A stretch of 64,000 nucleotides of DNA from Hymenobacter monticola (lineage in GTDB: Bacteria > Bacteroidota > Bacteroidia > Cytophagales > Hymenobacteraceae): contig NZ_CP094534.1 of NCBI RefSeq assembly GCF_022811645.1, forward strand, positions 1,922,001 to 1,986,000, read 5' to 3'. Under the pieces are notes generated by a model, which saw only the letters and a program-made list of their open reading frames with translations, was not told the DNA's origin and did no database searches. Shown piece after piece: positions 45,982-54,631 of the stretch (its first letter is position 1; each line of letters opens with the position of its first letter). The position numbers were made by a program, and so were the translations under genes.

Positions 45982-47091
45982 TTGCGTCGTTTTTCCTTTG
46001 TTTCTTCTGTCTTGGCTGCGGGGCTGTTTGGCGCCCCGGCCACCTCGTTTATAATGGCGCCGCCGGTGCCGCTGGCCCCGGCCAATGGAGGTGTGGTGAC
46101 CACCCTGGCCGGTGGCACGCACAAGAACACCGACGGTTCGCCTTACTACGGCGGCTTCAGCGACGGGCGCGGCGGCGCGGCCGAGTTTCGCGTACTCAAA
46201 GGCTTGGCGTCGGATGGGCGCGGTACCCTCTACGTGGCCGACTATCGCCGCATTCGCAAGGTGACGGTGGCCACAGGCGAGGTGAGTACGCTAGCCGGCG
46301 GCAAAGACGCATTTGGCGACGCCGACGGCGTAGGCACAGCCGCCCGCTTCGGTAGTTTAACGGGTATGGTCCTGGACCGGCAGGGCAACCTTTACGTGGC
46401 CGACGAGGAAAACGGCCTTATTCGCAAAGTGGTGGTGGCCACCGGGGCCGTGACCACCCTGGCGGGCGGCAACAAGGAAGCCCACGGCGAGCAGATAAAC
46501 GGCCGCGGCCGGCGCGCCAACTTTTACAAGCCCAGCGCCTTGGCTTTGGATAACAACGGGACCCTCTACGTGGCCGATGCCGAAGCCAATGCCATCCGCA
46601 AGGTGGTGGTGGCCACCGGCGAGGTAACCACCCTGGCGGGCCGCGGCTCGCACGAGAGCCGGCACCACGACGGCATTGGCGCCGACGCCACTTTCGATAA
46701 ACCCAATGGCCTGGCGCTGGACGGGCAGGGCAATTTGTACGTGGCGGAGACCGAGCGGATTCGTAAAATCGTGCTCGCCACGGCCGAGGTGAGCACCCTG
46801 GCCGGCCGCGACCGTTACGACGACTTTAACCCGATGCCCGAAGTGCTGCCCCACGGCCCCATCGCCGTAGATGCAAACGGCGACGTCTATTTTGCTGCGT
46901 TCAGGGGCGTGATAAAAATCGCGCTGGCCGCCCGGTACATGGATATGTTTGTGGGCAGCAAAACCGAAGGCAATGCCGACGGCATCGGGGCCGCGGCCAC
47001 CTTTGGCTATGTGAACGGAATGACCGTGGACAGCCGCGGTACCTTTTACGTGACCGACGGGAGCAACCACAGCGTGCGCATGATAAAATAG
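45982..47091 (+). CDS. NHL-repeat beta-propeller protein, exported
   Basis: About 369 aa from a TTG at 45982 (RRFSFVSSVLAAGLFGAPATS, a signal-like start); the frame is open upstream to the adh terminator, and no ATG is well placed. The body has six or so NHL repeats of the form LASDGRGTLYVADYRRIRKVTVATGEVSTLAG, LDRQGNLYVADEENGLIRKVVVATGAVTTLAG and VDSRGTFYVTDGSNHSVRMIK, with a spacer such as DGVGTAARFGSLTG. Such propellers bind proteins or ligands; the specific role is not known. Downstream lies a decayed stretch with similar repeats. Confidence 0.82.
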   Translation: MRRFSFVSSVLAAGLFGAPATSFIMAPPVPLAPANGGVVTTLAGGTHKNTDGSPYYGGFSDGRGGAAEFRVLKGLASDGRGTLYVADYRRIRKVTVATGEVSTLAGGKDAFGDADGVGTAARFGSLTGMVLDRQGNLYVADEENGLIRKVVVATGAVTTLAGGNKEAHGEQINGRGRRANFYKPSALALDNNGTLYVADAEANAIRKVVVATGEVTTLAGRGSHESRHHDGIGADATFDKPNGLALDGQGNLYVAETERIRKIVLATAEVSTLAGRDRYDDFNPMPEVLPHGPIAVDANGDVYFAAFRGVIKIALAARYMDMFVGSKTEGNADGIGAAATFGYVNGMTVDSRGTFYVTDGSNHSVRMIK

Positions 47092-47469
47092 GGGCGGCCT
47101 TTGCCGCGCTCGCGGAGCTTGTTCCGTCAAAGCCTGGTGGCTATGGGCCCTAAAAAAATCCCGGCCGGTTTGGTTGTTGCGTTTTCGTGGGCAAGGGTGC
47201 GGCGCGGTTCTGGCATTCAGCCTTCTTGTAATTAGCCCGCTTGCCGCAGCGGCCGCAGATTTGGCCGGAAGCCCGGCAGCACCAGCTCGCCGCTCACGTC
47301 GCGGTTGAAGCCGGGCGCAGTCGCTGTGGTTTAGTCAGGGCGGCCCACCCAACGACGGCGACCGATGGCCCATGGACCCATGACCGGCGGCTATTGCCTT
47401 AGGGTCAGGCGACGTGCTGTTGGTCAAAAGCTTACCCAGTAACCAATTGTATAAGATAGCGCCGCCCTG
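47092..47469. other. intergenic stretch with possible gene debris
   Basis: No intact gene. A short minus-strand frame near 47230-47330 reads GFNRDVSGELVLPGF followed by a stop, and could be the tail of a decayed gene, but it is too short to assign. The segment 47417-47470 reads VLLVKSLPSNQLYKIAPP in plus frame and may belong to the relic that follows. Confidence 0.35.
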
Positions 47470-47835
47470 CCAGTCGCTTTCTTCGACCCGGCGGGCCTGG
47501 TGGTGGCAGCCACTGGCGCCACGGGCATGGTATGTGTGAGCGAGCCCGGCAGCGGCTGCATCTGCCGCGTCACGCTGAGCGGGCGGGTCGCCATGCAGGC
47601 CGGCACTCGGGCCGTTTTCCTTATTAACTCCGACGATATGCTGGAACTGCCGTTGAATGGCCTAACCGGCGTAGCCGTCGGCCCCGATGGTGCCTTTTAC
47701 GATACCGACATGGCAACCGCTGTACCCGCATCATCCATTAGCGCCGACACTGCTACGATGGGTTTCCATCACTTCCCGGGCTCAGTCAACGGCAGAAGAT
47801 GGGAAGTATGCGAGGTGTTTGCTGGTTATCTTTGA
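47470..47835 (+). pseudogene. relic of an NHL-repeat gene
   Basis: The frame containing 47500-47835 reads FFDPAGLVVAATGATGMVCV, SEPGSGCICRVTLSGRVA and LNGLTGVAVGPDGAFYDTD, closely resembling NHL repeats (for example a YVSEPGSGRICRV-like strand and VAVGPDGAFYVTD), but interspersed with non-repeat runs and with the preceding part in another frame. It lies directly downstream of the intact NHL gene. It is probably a degraded duplicate or the remains of a separate propeller gene. Confidence 0.5.
47827..47834 (+). promoter_or_regulatory. candidate -7 element (TATCTTTG) for the S8-like gene
   Basis: TATCTTTG matches TAnnTTTG and ends 46 bases before the ATG at 47881. No -33 box at the expected spacing. 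Confidence 0.4.
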
Positions 47836-47880
47836 GTTTAAGCATTTGAAGCTGTTTTTCTGTCCCATTTCGTTTACCGC

Positions 47881-50544
47881 ATGAGGCCAAAAAAGGACAA
47901 TTTTGTTGCCTGCCGGAAGGTTGTTGGACTGCCGCCAAGCTGCTGGACATTAGCACTGCTGCTTTTGCCGCAGCTACTCACGGCCCAAACCCCGAGCCCG
48001 ATAAATCGGTCCTTGCCCTTGGCTAAACTTGCCCCCAACCTGCAAACGGCTCCCGATGTACCGCGCCCCCTGCGCGTGCGCGTGACCAACGGGCCGGCCT
48101 TCCGGCAATGGGCGCACCAGCACCAGCCCGCTGCCCGGCTAAACCAGCTGGGCCCTGACGGCAGCACGCTTACCGTGGTCGGCCTTACGGCGGCCCAACT
48201 GGCCGCCGCGCCCGGTGTGGAATTCGTGGACGTGGCCGACCGCCGCGCTCACGAGGAGCGCCGCCTCAGCAACTCCGATATATCGGTGAATGCGATTTCG
48301 GCGGTGCACGCCCGTTTTCCTGGCCTTACTGGGCAGGGCCTCACCGCTTCGGTGAAGGAAGGCGCCTTCGACCCCGACGACATTGACCTGAAAGGCCGCG
48401 CCGTGAACCCCAGCACCTTTGCCAAGCCTGCCTCCGACCATGCCACGGCCATGGCCACGCTGCTGGGCGGAGCTGGCAACTCCGACGCGCTGGGCCGGGG
48501 TGCGGCCCGGGGCGTGCGCTTGGCCACTTCCGACTTCGCCCGCCTGTTGCCCGACGATGCCACCCAGCTCACCCAAGCGGGCATATCGGTGCAAAACCAT
48601 TCCTATGGCGTGGGCATCGAAAACTACTACGGGCTTGAAGCTCAAGCCTACGACCAACAAACCCAGCAGCTGCCCGGGCTGTTGCACGTGTTTTCGTCGG
48701 GCAACGTGGGCACCGCGGCCAGCGCCAGCGGCCCCTACCAGGGCTTGGCTGGTTTCGCCAACCTCAGCGGGCAGTTCAAGATGTCGAAGAACACCCTGAC
48801 CGTGGGCGCCACCGACCCCAGCGGGCAGGTGGCCGCCCTCAGTTCGCGCGGCCCGGCCTACGATGGCCGCCTCAAGCCCGAGCTGGTGGCCTACGGCGAA
48901 GGCGGCTCTTCCGAAGCGGCCGCGCTGGTGTCGGGCACCAGCATCCTGCTGCAGCAGCAGTACCGCGACCAGCACGCCGGCGCCCTGCCGCCCGCCGCCC
49001 TCGTAAAGGCCGTCCTCCTGAATAGCGCCGATGACCTGGGCGCGACCGAAGTTGACTACGCCAGCGGCTTCGGCCAGCTCGATGCGCTGGGGGCGGTGGA
49101 AACCATGCGCGCCGGCCGCTTCTTCAGCGGCAGCGCCGCTCAGGGCGCCGACCAGGTGTTCCGCCTTGTGGTGCCTGCCGGCCAGCAGCAGCTAAAGGCG
49201 ACACTGGTGTGGAGCGACCCCGCTGGCGCCGCCAATGCCGCCACGGCCCTCGTCAACGACCTCGACCTAGAGCTGGTGGCCGTGGGCACTGGCCAGCGCT
49301 GGCTGCCCTGGACGCTCAGCGCCTTTCCCCGGGCCGACTCGCTGGCGCGTTCCGCCCGCCGCCGCCCCGACCACCGCAACAACGCTGAGCAAATCACCCT
49401 CAGCCTGCCCGCCGCGGGCTCCTACGAGCTCCACGTGCGTGGCTACGCCGTGCCGCAAGGCCCACAGGCTTTTAGCTTGGCCTATGAGTTCAGTGCCCCC
49501 AGCCTCGTCTGGACGCGGCCCGTGCGGCCCGACAACCTGCGCCCCGGCTCCGCTGCGCTGCGCTGGCAATGGAGCGGACCCGTCGGCACCACCGCCCGCC
49601 TCGAGTACCGCCCCGTGGGCCGGCCTGGCTGGCGCGTGCTGGCTTCATCGGTAGCCCTGAACTCGCTCAGCACCACTTGGGCAGTGCCCGACACCGCCAC
49701 CCTGGCCCAGTTGCGGCTGGTGAGCGGCGGCAGCGAGTTCGTGTCGGATACCTTCACCATTGCCCGCTCCCCGGCCCTGCAGGTGGGCTACGCCTGCCCC
49801 GAGGAGGCGCTGTTGCAGTGGCCGCGCCTCCCGGGCGTGGCCCGCTACCAGGTGTACCAGCTAGGCTCGGCGTATCTGGAGCCGCTGCTGCAAACGGCCG
49901 ATACGGCCGTGGTGCTCGGCCGCGCGCAGCTGTCGGCGCTGTACTTCGCCGTGGCGCCCATTGTGGGCGGGCGCGTGGGCCAGCCGGGCCCTACCATCAA
50001 CTACACCACACAGGGCACCGCCTGTTATTTCCGCTCGTTCCTGGCCCGGCAGCTGGTCGATGAAACCATTCGCTTCGATGTGGTGCTCGGCACGGTGTAC
50101 GGGTTGAAAACGGCCACGCTGGAGCGTCAGCGGCCCGATGGTAGCTTTGAGGCCGTGCAAGCCATCAGCCCGGTCATCCGTCCCAGCTTCGCCTTCACCG
50201 ACCAGCCGCCGACCGCTGCCCGTTACCGCTACCGCGTGCGCCTCGACAACCTGGCCGGTCAGCAGTTCTACAGCAACGTAGAGGAAGCCTTCCTGCTGCA
50301 AGCCGGGCGTGTGCAGGCTTACCCCAACCCCGTGGCCGCTGGCCAGCCGCTGCAGTTGGTTTCCAACGCGGCCGGCGCGGTCACGGTTCGGTTCTACGAT
50401 TCGCTGGGCCGCTTCCAGCGGGAAGCCACGGTTGAGGGACAGGTTAATATGCTTGAAACCGATGGCTTGCGTCCCGGCCTCTACCTGCTGCGTGTGCAGA
50501 CGGCGAGCCAGGCCACGCAAATCATTCGGGTGGTGGTGCAGTAG
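47881..50544 (+). CDS. subtilase (S8)-like secreted protein with T9SS sorting domain
   Basis: An 887-aa protein: signal peptide (LALLLLPQLLTAQ), an S8-like catalytic domain, fibronectin-type and propeller-like modules, and a C-terminal T9SS sorting domain (VQAYPNPVAAGQ to IIRVVVQ). In the S8 domain, H187 in SDHATAMATLLGG, N275 in VFSSGNVG and S354 in LVSGTSILLQ correspond to the His, oxyanion Asn and catalytic Ser. The segment that should carry the Asp reads LTASVKEGAFDPDDIDLKG, without the usual D-[TS]-G, so activity is uncertain. Export by type IX secretion to the surface or medium is expected. The ATG at 47881 is well placed. Confidence 0.9.
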   Translation: MRPKKDNFVACRKVVGLPPSCWTLALLLLPQLLTAQTPSPINRSLPLAKLAPNLQTAPDVPRPLRVRVTNGPAFRQWAHQHQPAARLNQLGPDGSTLTVVGLTAAQLAAAPGVEFVDVADRRAHEERRLSNSDISVNAISAVHARFPGLTGQGLTASVKEGAFDPDDIDLKGRAVNPSTFAKPASDHATAMATLLGGAGNSDALGRGAARGVRLATSDFARLLPDDATQLTQAGISVQNHSYGVGIENYYGLEAQAYDQQTQQLPGLLHVFSSGNVGTAASASGPYQGLAGFANLSGQFKMSKNTLTVGATDPSGQVAALSSRGPAYDGRLKPELVAYGEGGSSEAAALVSGTSILLQQQYRDQHAGALPPAALVKAVLLNSADDLGATEVDYASGFGQLDALGAVETMRAGRFFSGSAAQGADQVFRLVVPAGQQQLKATLVWSDPAGAANAATALVNDLDLELVAVGTGQRWLPWTLSAFPRADSLARSARRRPDHRNNAEQITLSLPAAGSYELHVRGYAVPQGPQAFSLAYEFSAPSLVWTRPVRPDNLRPGSAALRWQWSGPVGTTARLEYRPVGRPGWRVLASSVALNSLSTTWAVPDTATLAQLRLVSGGSEFVSDTFTIARSPALQVGYACPEEALLQWPRLPGVARYQVYQLGSAYLEPLLQTADTAVVLGRAQLSALYFAVAPIVGGRVGQPGPTINYTTQGTACYFRSFLARQLVDETIRFDVVLGTVYGLKTATLERQRPDGSFEAVQAISPVIRPSFAFTDQPPTAARYRYRVRLDNLAGQQFYSNVEEAFLLQAGRVQAYPNPVAAGQPLQLVSNAAGAVTVRFYDSLGRFQREATVEGQVNMLETDGLRPGLYLLRVQTASQATQIIRVVVQ

Positions 50545-50624
50545 GGGCTCCCCGGCTGGTTGGCCGGGGGCGTGCTGCCGGCGCTGTCCCTGAAGCAGCT
50601 GTTACATAAAAACTTCCAAAGCAA

Positions 50625-50654
50625 AAAGCCCCGGCTCATACGAGCCGGGGCTTT
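50625..50654. terminator. bidirectional intrinsic terminator between the S8-like gene and the first M57 gene
   Basis: Stem AAAGCCCCGGCTC with GAGCCGGGGCTTT around ATAC, flanked by A-rich sequence on the left; convergent genes on both sides. Confidence 0.9.
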
Positions 50655-50676
50655 AGCTTGGCGCTACTAACCGCGG

Positions 50677-51486
50677 TTAGTAGATGTAGTTGAGGGCCGT
50701 CAGGTCGTTGGCGGTGAAAGGGCGGTTCACGCCGTTGCCCACGCAGGCCAGCATCCAAGAGTTGGGCTCGGCCGTGGAGGGCGTGCCGGGGATGAGCACG
50801 GCGCCCACTGTGCTGGCGCCTTCGTTGGCCTTGCGCCCGCCGCAGCTGTACTGGCGGTTGTAGTAGTCGGTGTGGCGCATACCGATGCAGTGGCCCATCT
50901 CGTGCGCCATGATGGTGGCGATGTAGTTGGTGTTGGTGCTGTTAATCACGCTGGGCACCAGCGTGAAACCCGGCGCGGGGTTGCCGCCGCTGGGGAAGCC
51001 GCCCGACTGCCCGAGCACGCCCGGGCCCAGGTCGGCCGAGTACTTCACGGGCAGGTCGGCGGTGCCGGTGGTGATGCGGGTGAAGTGCAGCTGCAGGTTG
51101 GCGTTGTTGTAGCGAAGAATGGCCTCGTCGATGGCCGCTACATAGGCCGCCGGAAATTGGCTCGACAGACTCACCGTCAGGGTGCGCGGCAGGCCCGTCA
51201 CCAGGTTGGTGGTGCGGTACTGCTCCTCGTCGCCCACGCGCAGGGTGCCGTAGCCGGGGGCGCTGGCCAGCATTTCTTTGGTTAGCAACATGTCGCCTTC
51301 CACCACGAAGCCGCCGTCCACGGCGCGCACGTCGTCGGTGCCGAAGCCCAGGGCTTTAATCTGGCCCAGCACCTCCGTCGAGAGGTCTTCAGCCTTAGAA
51401 ACGGACTCTTTTTCTTTCGAGCAAGAGGAAAAAACAAGTGCCGAAGCGAGGCAAAGGCCAGCAGCAAACAGATTTTTTGTCATCAT
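50677..51486 (-). CDS. M57 family zinc metalloprotease lipoprotein, copy 1
   Basis: A 269-aa protein with a lipoprotein signal (LFAAGLCLASALVFSSC) and a metzincin-type zinc site HEMGHCIGMRH, in which three His are ligands and the Glu is catalytic. LVTGLPRTLTVSLSSQFPAAYVAAIDEAILRYNNAN is the family's N-terminal region. The closing NSWMLACVGNG...FTANDLTALNYIY is shared almost completely with the gene at 51646. M57 proteases are secreted zinc endopeptidases whose targets are unknown. Adjacent ATGs at 51486 and 51483 are both possible starts. Confidence 0.88.
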   Translation of the reverse strand: MMTKNLFAAGLCLASALVFSSCSKEKESVSKAEDLSTEVLGQIKALGFGTDDVRAVDGGFVVEGDMLLTKEMLASAPGYGTLRVGDEEQYRTTNLVTGLPRTLTVSLSSQFPAAYVAAIDEAILRYNNANLQLHFTRITTGTADLPVKYSADLGPGVLGQSGGFPSGGNPAPGFTLVPSVINSTNTNYIATIMAHEMGHCIGMRHTDYYNRQYSCGGRKANEGASTVGAVLIPGTPSTAEPNSWMLACVGNGVNRPFTANDLTALNYIY

Positions 51487-51535
51487 AAGAATGGTAAGAA
51501 GAATGTGGGTATTGTGAAAATTCAATGACAATATA

Positions 51536-51543
51536 CAAAAATA
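51536..51543 (-). promoter_or_regulatory. candidate -7 element (TATTTTTG on minus strand) for M57 copy 1
   Basis: CAAAAATA on the plus strand reads TATTTTTG on the minus strand, ending about 50 bases before the start codon. A CAA (TTG on minus) lies 16 bases further upstream, shorter than usual spacing. The surrounding sequence is AT-rich. Confidence 0.4.
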
Positions 51544-51587
51544 TTTGTGAAAATATCATCAATTGCCATGAAATGCTGTGGTAATTA

Positions 51588-51621
51588 AAAGGGGCTTGAC
51601 GCGTACTGGTCAAGCCCCTTT
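51588..51621 (-). terminator. intrinsic terminator downstream of M57 copy 2
   Basis: Stem AAAGGGGCTTGAC with GTCAAGCCCCTTT around GCGTACTG, 24 bases past the stop codon of the minus-strand gene. Confidence 0.9.
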
Positions 51622-51645
51622 CAAGGATGGTACTACCAGCCAGAG

Positions 51646-52455
51646 CTAGTAGATGTAGTTGAGGGCCGTGAGGTCGTTGGCGGTGAAGGGGCGGTTCACG
51701 CCGTTGCCCACGCAAGCCAGCATCCAGGAGTTCGGCTCAGCCGTGGAGGGCGTGCCGGGGATGAGCACCGCACCCACCGTGCTGGCGCCCTCGTTGGAAG
51801 CGCTGCCGCCGCAGCTGTAGGCGCGGTTGTAGTAGTCGGTGTGGCGCATGCCGATGCAGTGGCCCATCTCGTGCGCCATGATGGTGGCAATGTAGTTAAT
51901 GTTCGAGCTGTTGATGACATTGGGCACCAGCGTGAAGCCCGGTGCGGGGTTGCCGCCGCTGGGGAAACCGCCCGACTGGCCCAGCACGCCCGGGCCCAGG
52001 TTGGAGGAGTACTTCACCGGCATCTGGGCGCCCGAGGAAACGCGGCGGAAGGTCACCCGCAGATTGGCGGCGTTGTAGCGCCGGATGGCCTCGTCGATGG
52101 CCGACACATAGGCCGCCGGAAACGAGCTGCTGATGCTCACGGTGAGCACGCGCGGCAGGCCCGTTACCAGGTTGGTGGTGCGGTACTGTTCCACGTCGCC
52201 CACGCGCAGGGTGGCGTAGCCGGGGGCGCTGGCCAACAGCTCCTTGGTCAGGAGCATGTCGCCCTCCACCACGTAGCCGCCGTCCACGGCTTTCACGTCT
52301 TGGGTGCCAAAGCCCAGGGCCTGGATTTGTGCTTTCACTTCTTGCGAAACGGCTTCGGGGGTAGCCACGGCCGCTTCTTCTTTTTTGCTGCACGATGCGA
52401 CGGATAGAGCCGCGCCGGTCAGCGCAATGAGGGGGAGAAGTTTGAACTTGTTCAT
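51646..52455 (-). CDS. M57 family zinc metalloprotease lipoprotein, copy 2
   Basis: A 269-aa close paralogue of the gene at 50677-51486, with a signal lipobox (ALSVASC) and the same HEMGHCIGMRHTD zinc site. The last ~45 residues are the same as in copy 1, while the N-terminal leader and the Lys/Glu stretch differ. It begins at an ATG at 52455. Tandem duplication is the simplest explanation. Lipidation would place it at the outer membrane, facing periplasm or surface. Confidence 0.9.
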   Translation of the reverse strand: MNKFKLLPLIALTGAALSVASCSKKEEAAVATPEAVSQEVKAQIQALGFGTQDVKAVDGGYVVEGDMLLTKELLASAPGYATLRVGDVEQYRTTNLVTGLPRVLTVSISSSFPAAYVSAIDEAIRRYNAANLRVTFRRVSSGAQMPVKYSSNLGPGVLGQSGGFPSGGNPAPGFTLVPNVINSSNINYIATIMAHEMGHCIGMRHTDYYNRAYSCGGSASNEGASTVGAVLIPGTPSTAEPNSWMLACVGNGVNRPFTANDLTALNYIY

Positions 52456-52842
52456 AGGATTTTTGTGGTGTGAAGATTTGGTGAAGGATGGGCGAATATA
52501 TAGGGCGCCAATTACGAATTGTATTATATATTACAGTTGCGCTTACAAATAATTTAAGTAAAAGGCTATTTATGATGAATAGAGGCATTTATTCGATGCT
52601 TTTATTGAATAAAATGACAAAATTTTGTAAGTGTCAGTGTAATAAACTATTGTAATAATCATACGCGTTATGTTCGCGCGGTTGTTATTGAAGGCGCGCG
52701 GTGCCCGGCGGGACTGGTTTGCCCACCATCCAGTACTCGCCGGAAGAGCCCTGTACTAATTGTGTATCTTTGCTAGTAACCGAATTTTCGTGGAAAACCG
52801 GGCGCTGACGCCGTTTTCCCTCAACTATATATTCTCAGCCAG
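52456..52842. other. AT-rich divergent intergenic region between M57 copy 2 and ricT
   Basis: This 387-base gap is much poorer in GC than its surroundings. On the plus strand TATCTTTG at 52765-52772 matches the -7 consensus for ricT. No -7 match for the M57 gene is convincing on the minus strand (the nearest is TATATTCG near 52500). No coding sequence seen. Confidence 0.6.
52765..52772 (+). promoter_or_regulatory. candidate -7 element (TATCTTTG) for ricT-gldH
   Basis: TATCTTTG matches TAnnTTTG and ends 70 bases before the ricT start. There is no good -33 box; the nearest TTTG is 43 bases upstream. Confidence 0.4.
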
Positions 52843-54609
52843 ATGGCTTGTTCAACTTGTTCCACCGGTGGGGGCTGCGGCACCACCAAAGTAGGCGGCT
52901 GCGGCTCCAAGGGGGGCTGTAGCTCCGGCTGCACCCGCCTCAATGTGTTTGATTGGCTCCAAGACGTGGAGGTGCCCGACTCGTTTGCCGGGTTTGATAT
53001 TGTCGAGGTGCGATTTAAAGGCGGCCGCAAGGAGTTTATGCGCAACGACTTGCGCCTGCCCCTCGTGACGGGCGACGCCGTGGTGGTGGATGCCGCCGGC
53101 TCGGGCTGGCACCTGGGCCACGTCTCGCTCAAGGGCGAGCTGGTGCGCCTGCAGATGCGCAAAAAGAAAGTGCCCACGGATTCAAAGGAAATCCGCAGCA
53201 TCCTGCGCATTGCCACGCCCGACGACGAGGAGCGGTGGCAGGCCGTGCGAGACCTCGAAACCGGCACCATGTTCCGGGCCCGCGCCGTGGTGAGCGAGCT
53301 GCGCTTGCGCATGAAGCTCAGCGACGTTGAGTATCAGGCCGACCGTACCCGCGCCCTGTTCTACTACTCAGCCGAAGACCGGGTCGACTTTCGCGAGCTC
53401 ATCCGCCGCTTGGCCGACGAGTTCCGGGTGCGCGTGGAGATGCGCCAGATTTCGCTGCGCCAAGAGGCGGGCCGCATCGGCGGCCTCGGCATCTGCGGGC
53501 GCGAGCTGTGCTGCTCCACCTGGCTCACCGACTTTAAAACGGTGAGTACCACCGCCGCGCGGTACCAAAACCTCAGCCTCAACCCCCAGAAGCTGGCTGG
53601 CCAGTGCGGCCGCCTCAAGTGCTGCCTCAACTACGAGCTCGACGCCTACCTCGATGCGCTCAAGGATATTCCACAGGTGCAGCGCCCCCTGAAAACCAGC
53701 AAGGGCGAGGCTTTCCTGCAGAAAACCGACATTTTCCGTCGCCGCATGTGGTTTGCCTTTAAGGGCGACAACAACTGGGTGATGCTGGACACGGCTCGCG
53801 TGCGCGAGCTGCTGGACATGAACAAACGCGGGGAGGTAATCGAAAGCCTGCTGCCCCCGCGCGAAGAAGCGCCCGAGCCCGAAGTATCGGCCATTGTGGA
53901 AGGCTCGCTCGACCGCCTCGACGACAAAATCAAATCGAGCAGCAAGCGCAGCAAGCGCAAAAAAGGCAAGGGCGAAAAAGAAGGAGCCGCCTCCAGCGAA
54001 GCCTCCGAAGCCCGCGCCCCCCGCGAAGGGCGCGAGCCCCGCGAGCCGCGGGCGCCTCGCCCCGAGCGCGAGCCACGCGCCGCCCAGGAGCCCGGCGCCG
54101 AACAGCCGCGCGAAGCCCGCGAGCCGCGTGAGGGCCGTCCGCCCCGCGAGGGCCGGGAAGGCCGCCCCGGCCGCGATGGTCGACGCCCGACCGGTGCCGC
54201 ACCCGGCGGTCCGCGCCCGCCCGAGCAAATGACCAGCCCTGGCCCCGGCGACGCTGACAATCCCGTGCCCGCCCTGGGCGACGTGCCCGAGCAGCGCGGC
54301 CGCCGTGGGGCCGCCGCCCGCCCGCTCAACCGCCGCGGCGGCCGCGGGCGGGCCGACTCGCCGCGTGCCGACAACAAGGACGGTGGTGCCTCGCCTAACG
54401 CTGAGCCCCGCCCCGAAGGCGGCCGCAACCGCCGGCCCAACGCTGAAGGCGGCGAGCCCCGGCCCCGCCGCGAAGGCTCCGAGCCGCGCGCCGAGGGCAG
54501 TGGCGAGCGCCGCGAAGGCCGCGGGGGCCGCAACCGCCGCGGCGGCCGGGGCCCCGCAGGCGAAGGCGGCGCCCCTGCTCCGGCGGCACCCACGCCGGCC
54601 GGTTCTTAG
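52843..54609 (+). CDS. ricT: PSP1 domain-containing protein, RicT/YaaT family, with long low-complexity tail
   Basis: A 588-aa protein. It starts with a Cys/Gly-rich segment, then the PSP1 domain (FDIVEVRFKGGRKEF, DAVVVDAAGSGWHLGHV) and the conserved cysteine clusters CGRELCCSTWL and CGRLKCCLNYE. In Bacillus, RicT is part of the Y-complex, which controls RNase Y and development; Bacteroidota homologues regularly stand next to gldH. From about residue 335 the tail is Arg/Glu/Pro/Gly/Ala-rich and disordered, with many RE and PR runs and Gly-Arg repeats (RRGGRG), a pattern typical of RNA-binding. It is the first gene of a likely ricT-gldH operon. Confidence 0.88.
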   Translation: MACSTCSTGGGCGTTKVGGCGSKGGCSSGCTRLNVFDWLQDVEVPDSFAGFDIVEVRFKGGRKEFMRNDLRLPLVTGDAVVVDAAGSGWHLGHVSLKGELVRLQMRKKKVPTDSKEIRSILRIATPDDEERWQAVRDLETGTMFRARAVVSELRLRMKLSDVEYQADRTRALFYYSAEDRVDFRELIRRLADEFRVRVEMRQISLRQEAGRIGGLGICGRELCCSTWLTDFKTVSTTAARYQNLSLNPQKLAGQCGRLKCCLNYELDAYLDALKDIPQVQRPLKTSKGEAFLQKTDIFRRRMWFAFKGDNNWVMLDTARVRELLDMNKRGEVIESLLPPREEAPEPEVSAIVEGSLDRLDDKIKSSSKRSKRKKGKGEKEGAASSEASEARAPREGREPREPRAPRPEREPRAAQEPGAEQPREAREPREGRPPREGREGRPGRDGRRPTGAAPGGPRPPEQMTSPGPGDADNPVPALGDVPEQRGRRGAAARPLNRRGGRGRADSPRADNKDGGASPNAEPRPEGGRNRRPNAEGGEPRPRREGSEPRAEGSGERREGRGGRNRRGGRGPAGEGGAPAPAAPTPAGS

Positions 54610-54631
54610 CCCGCCGCCATCCCGTTATTGA

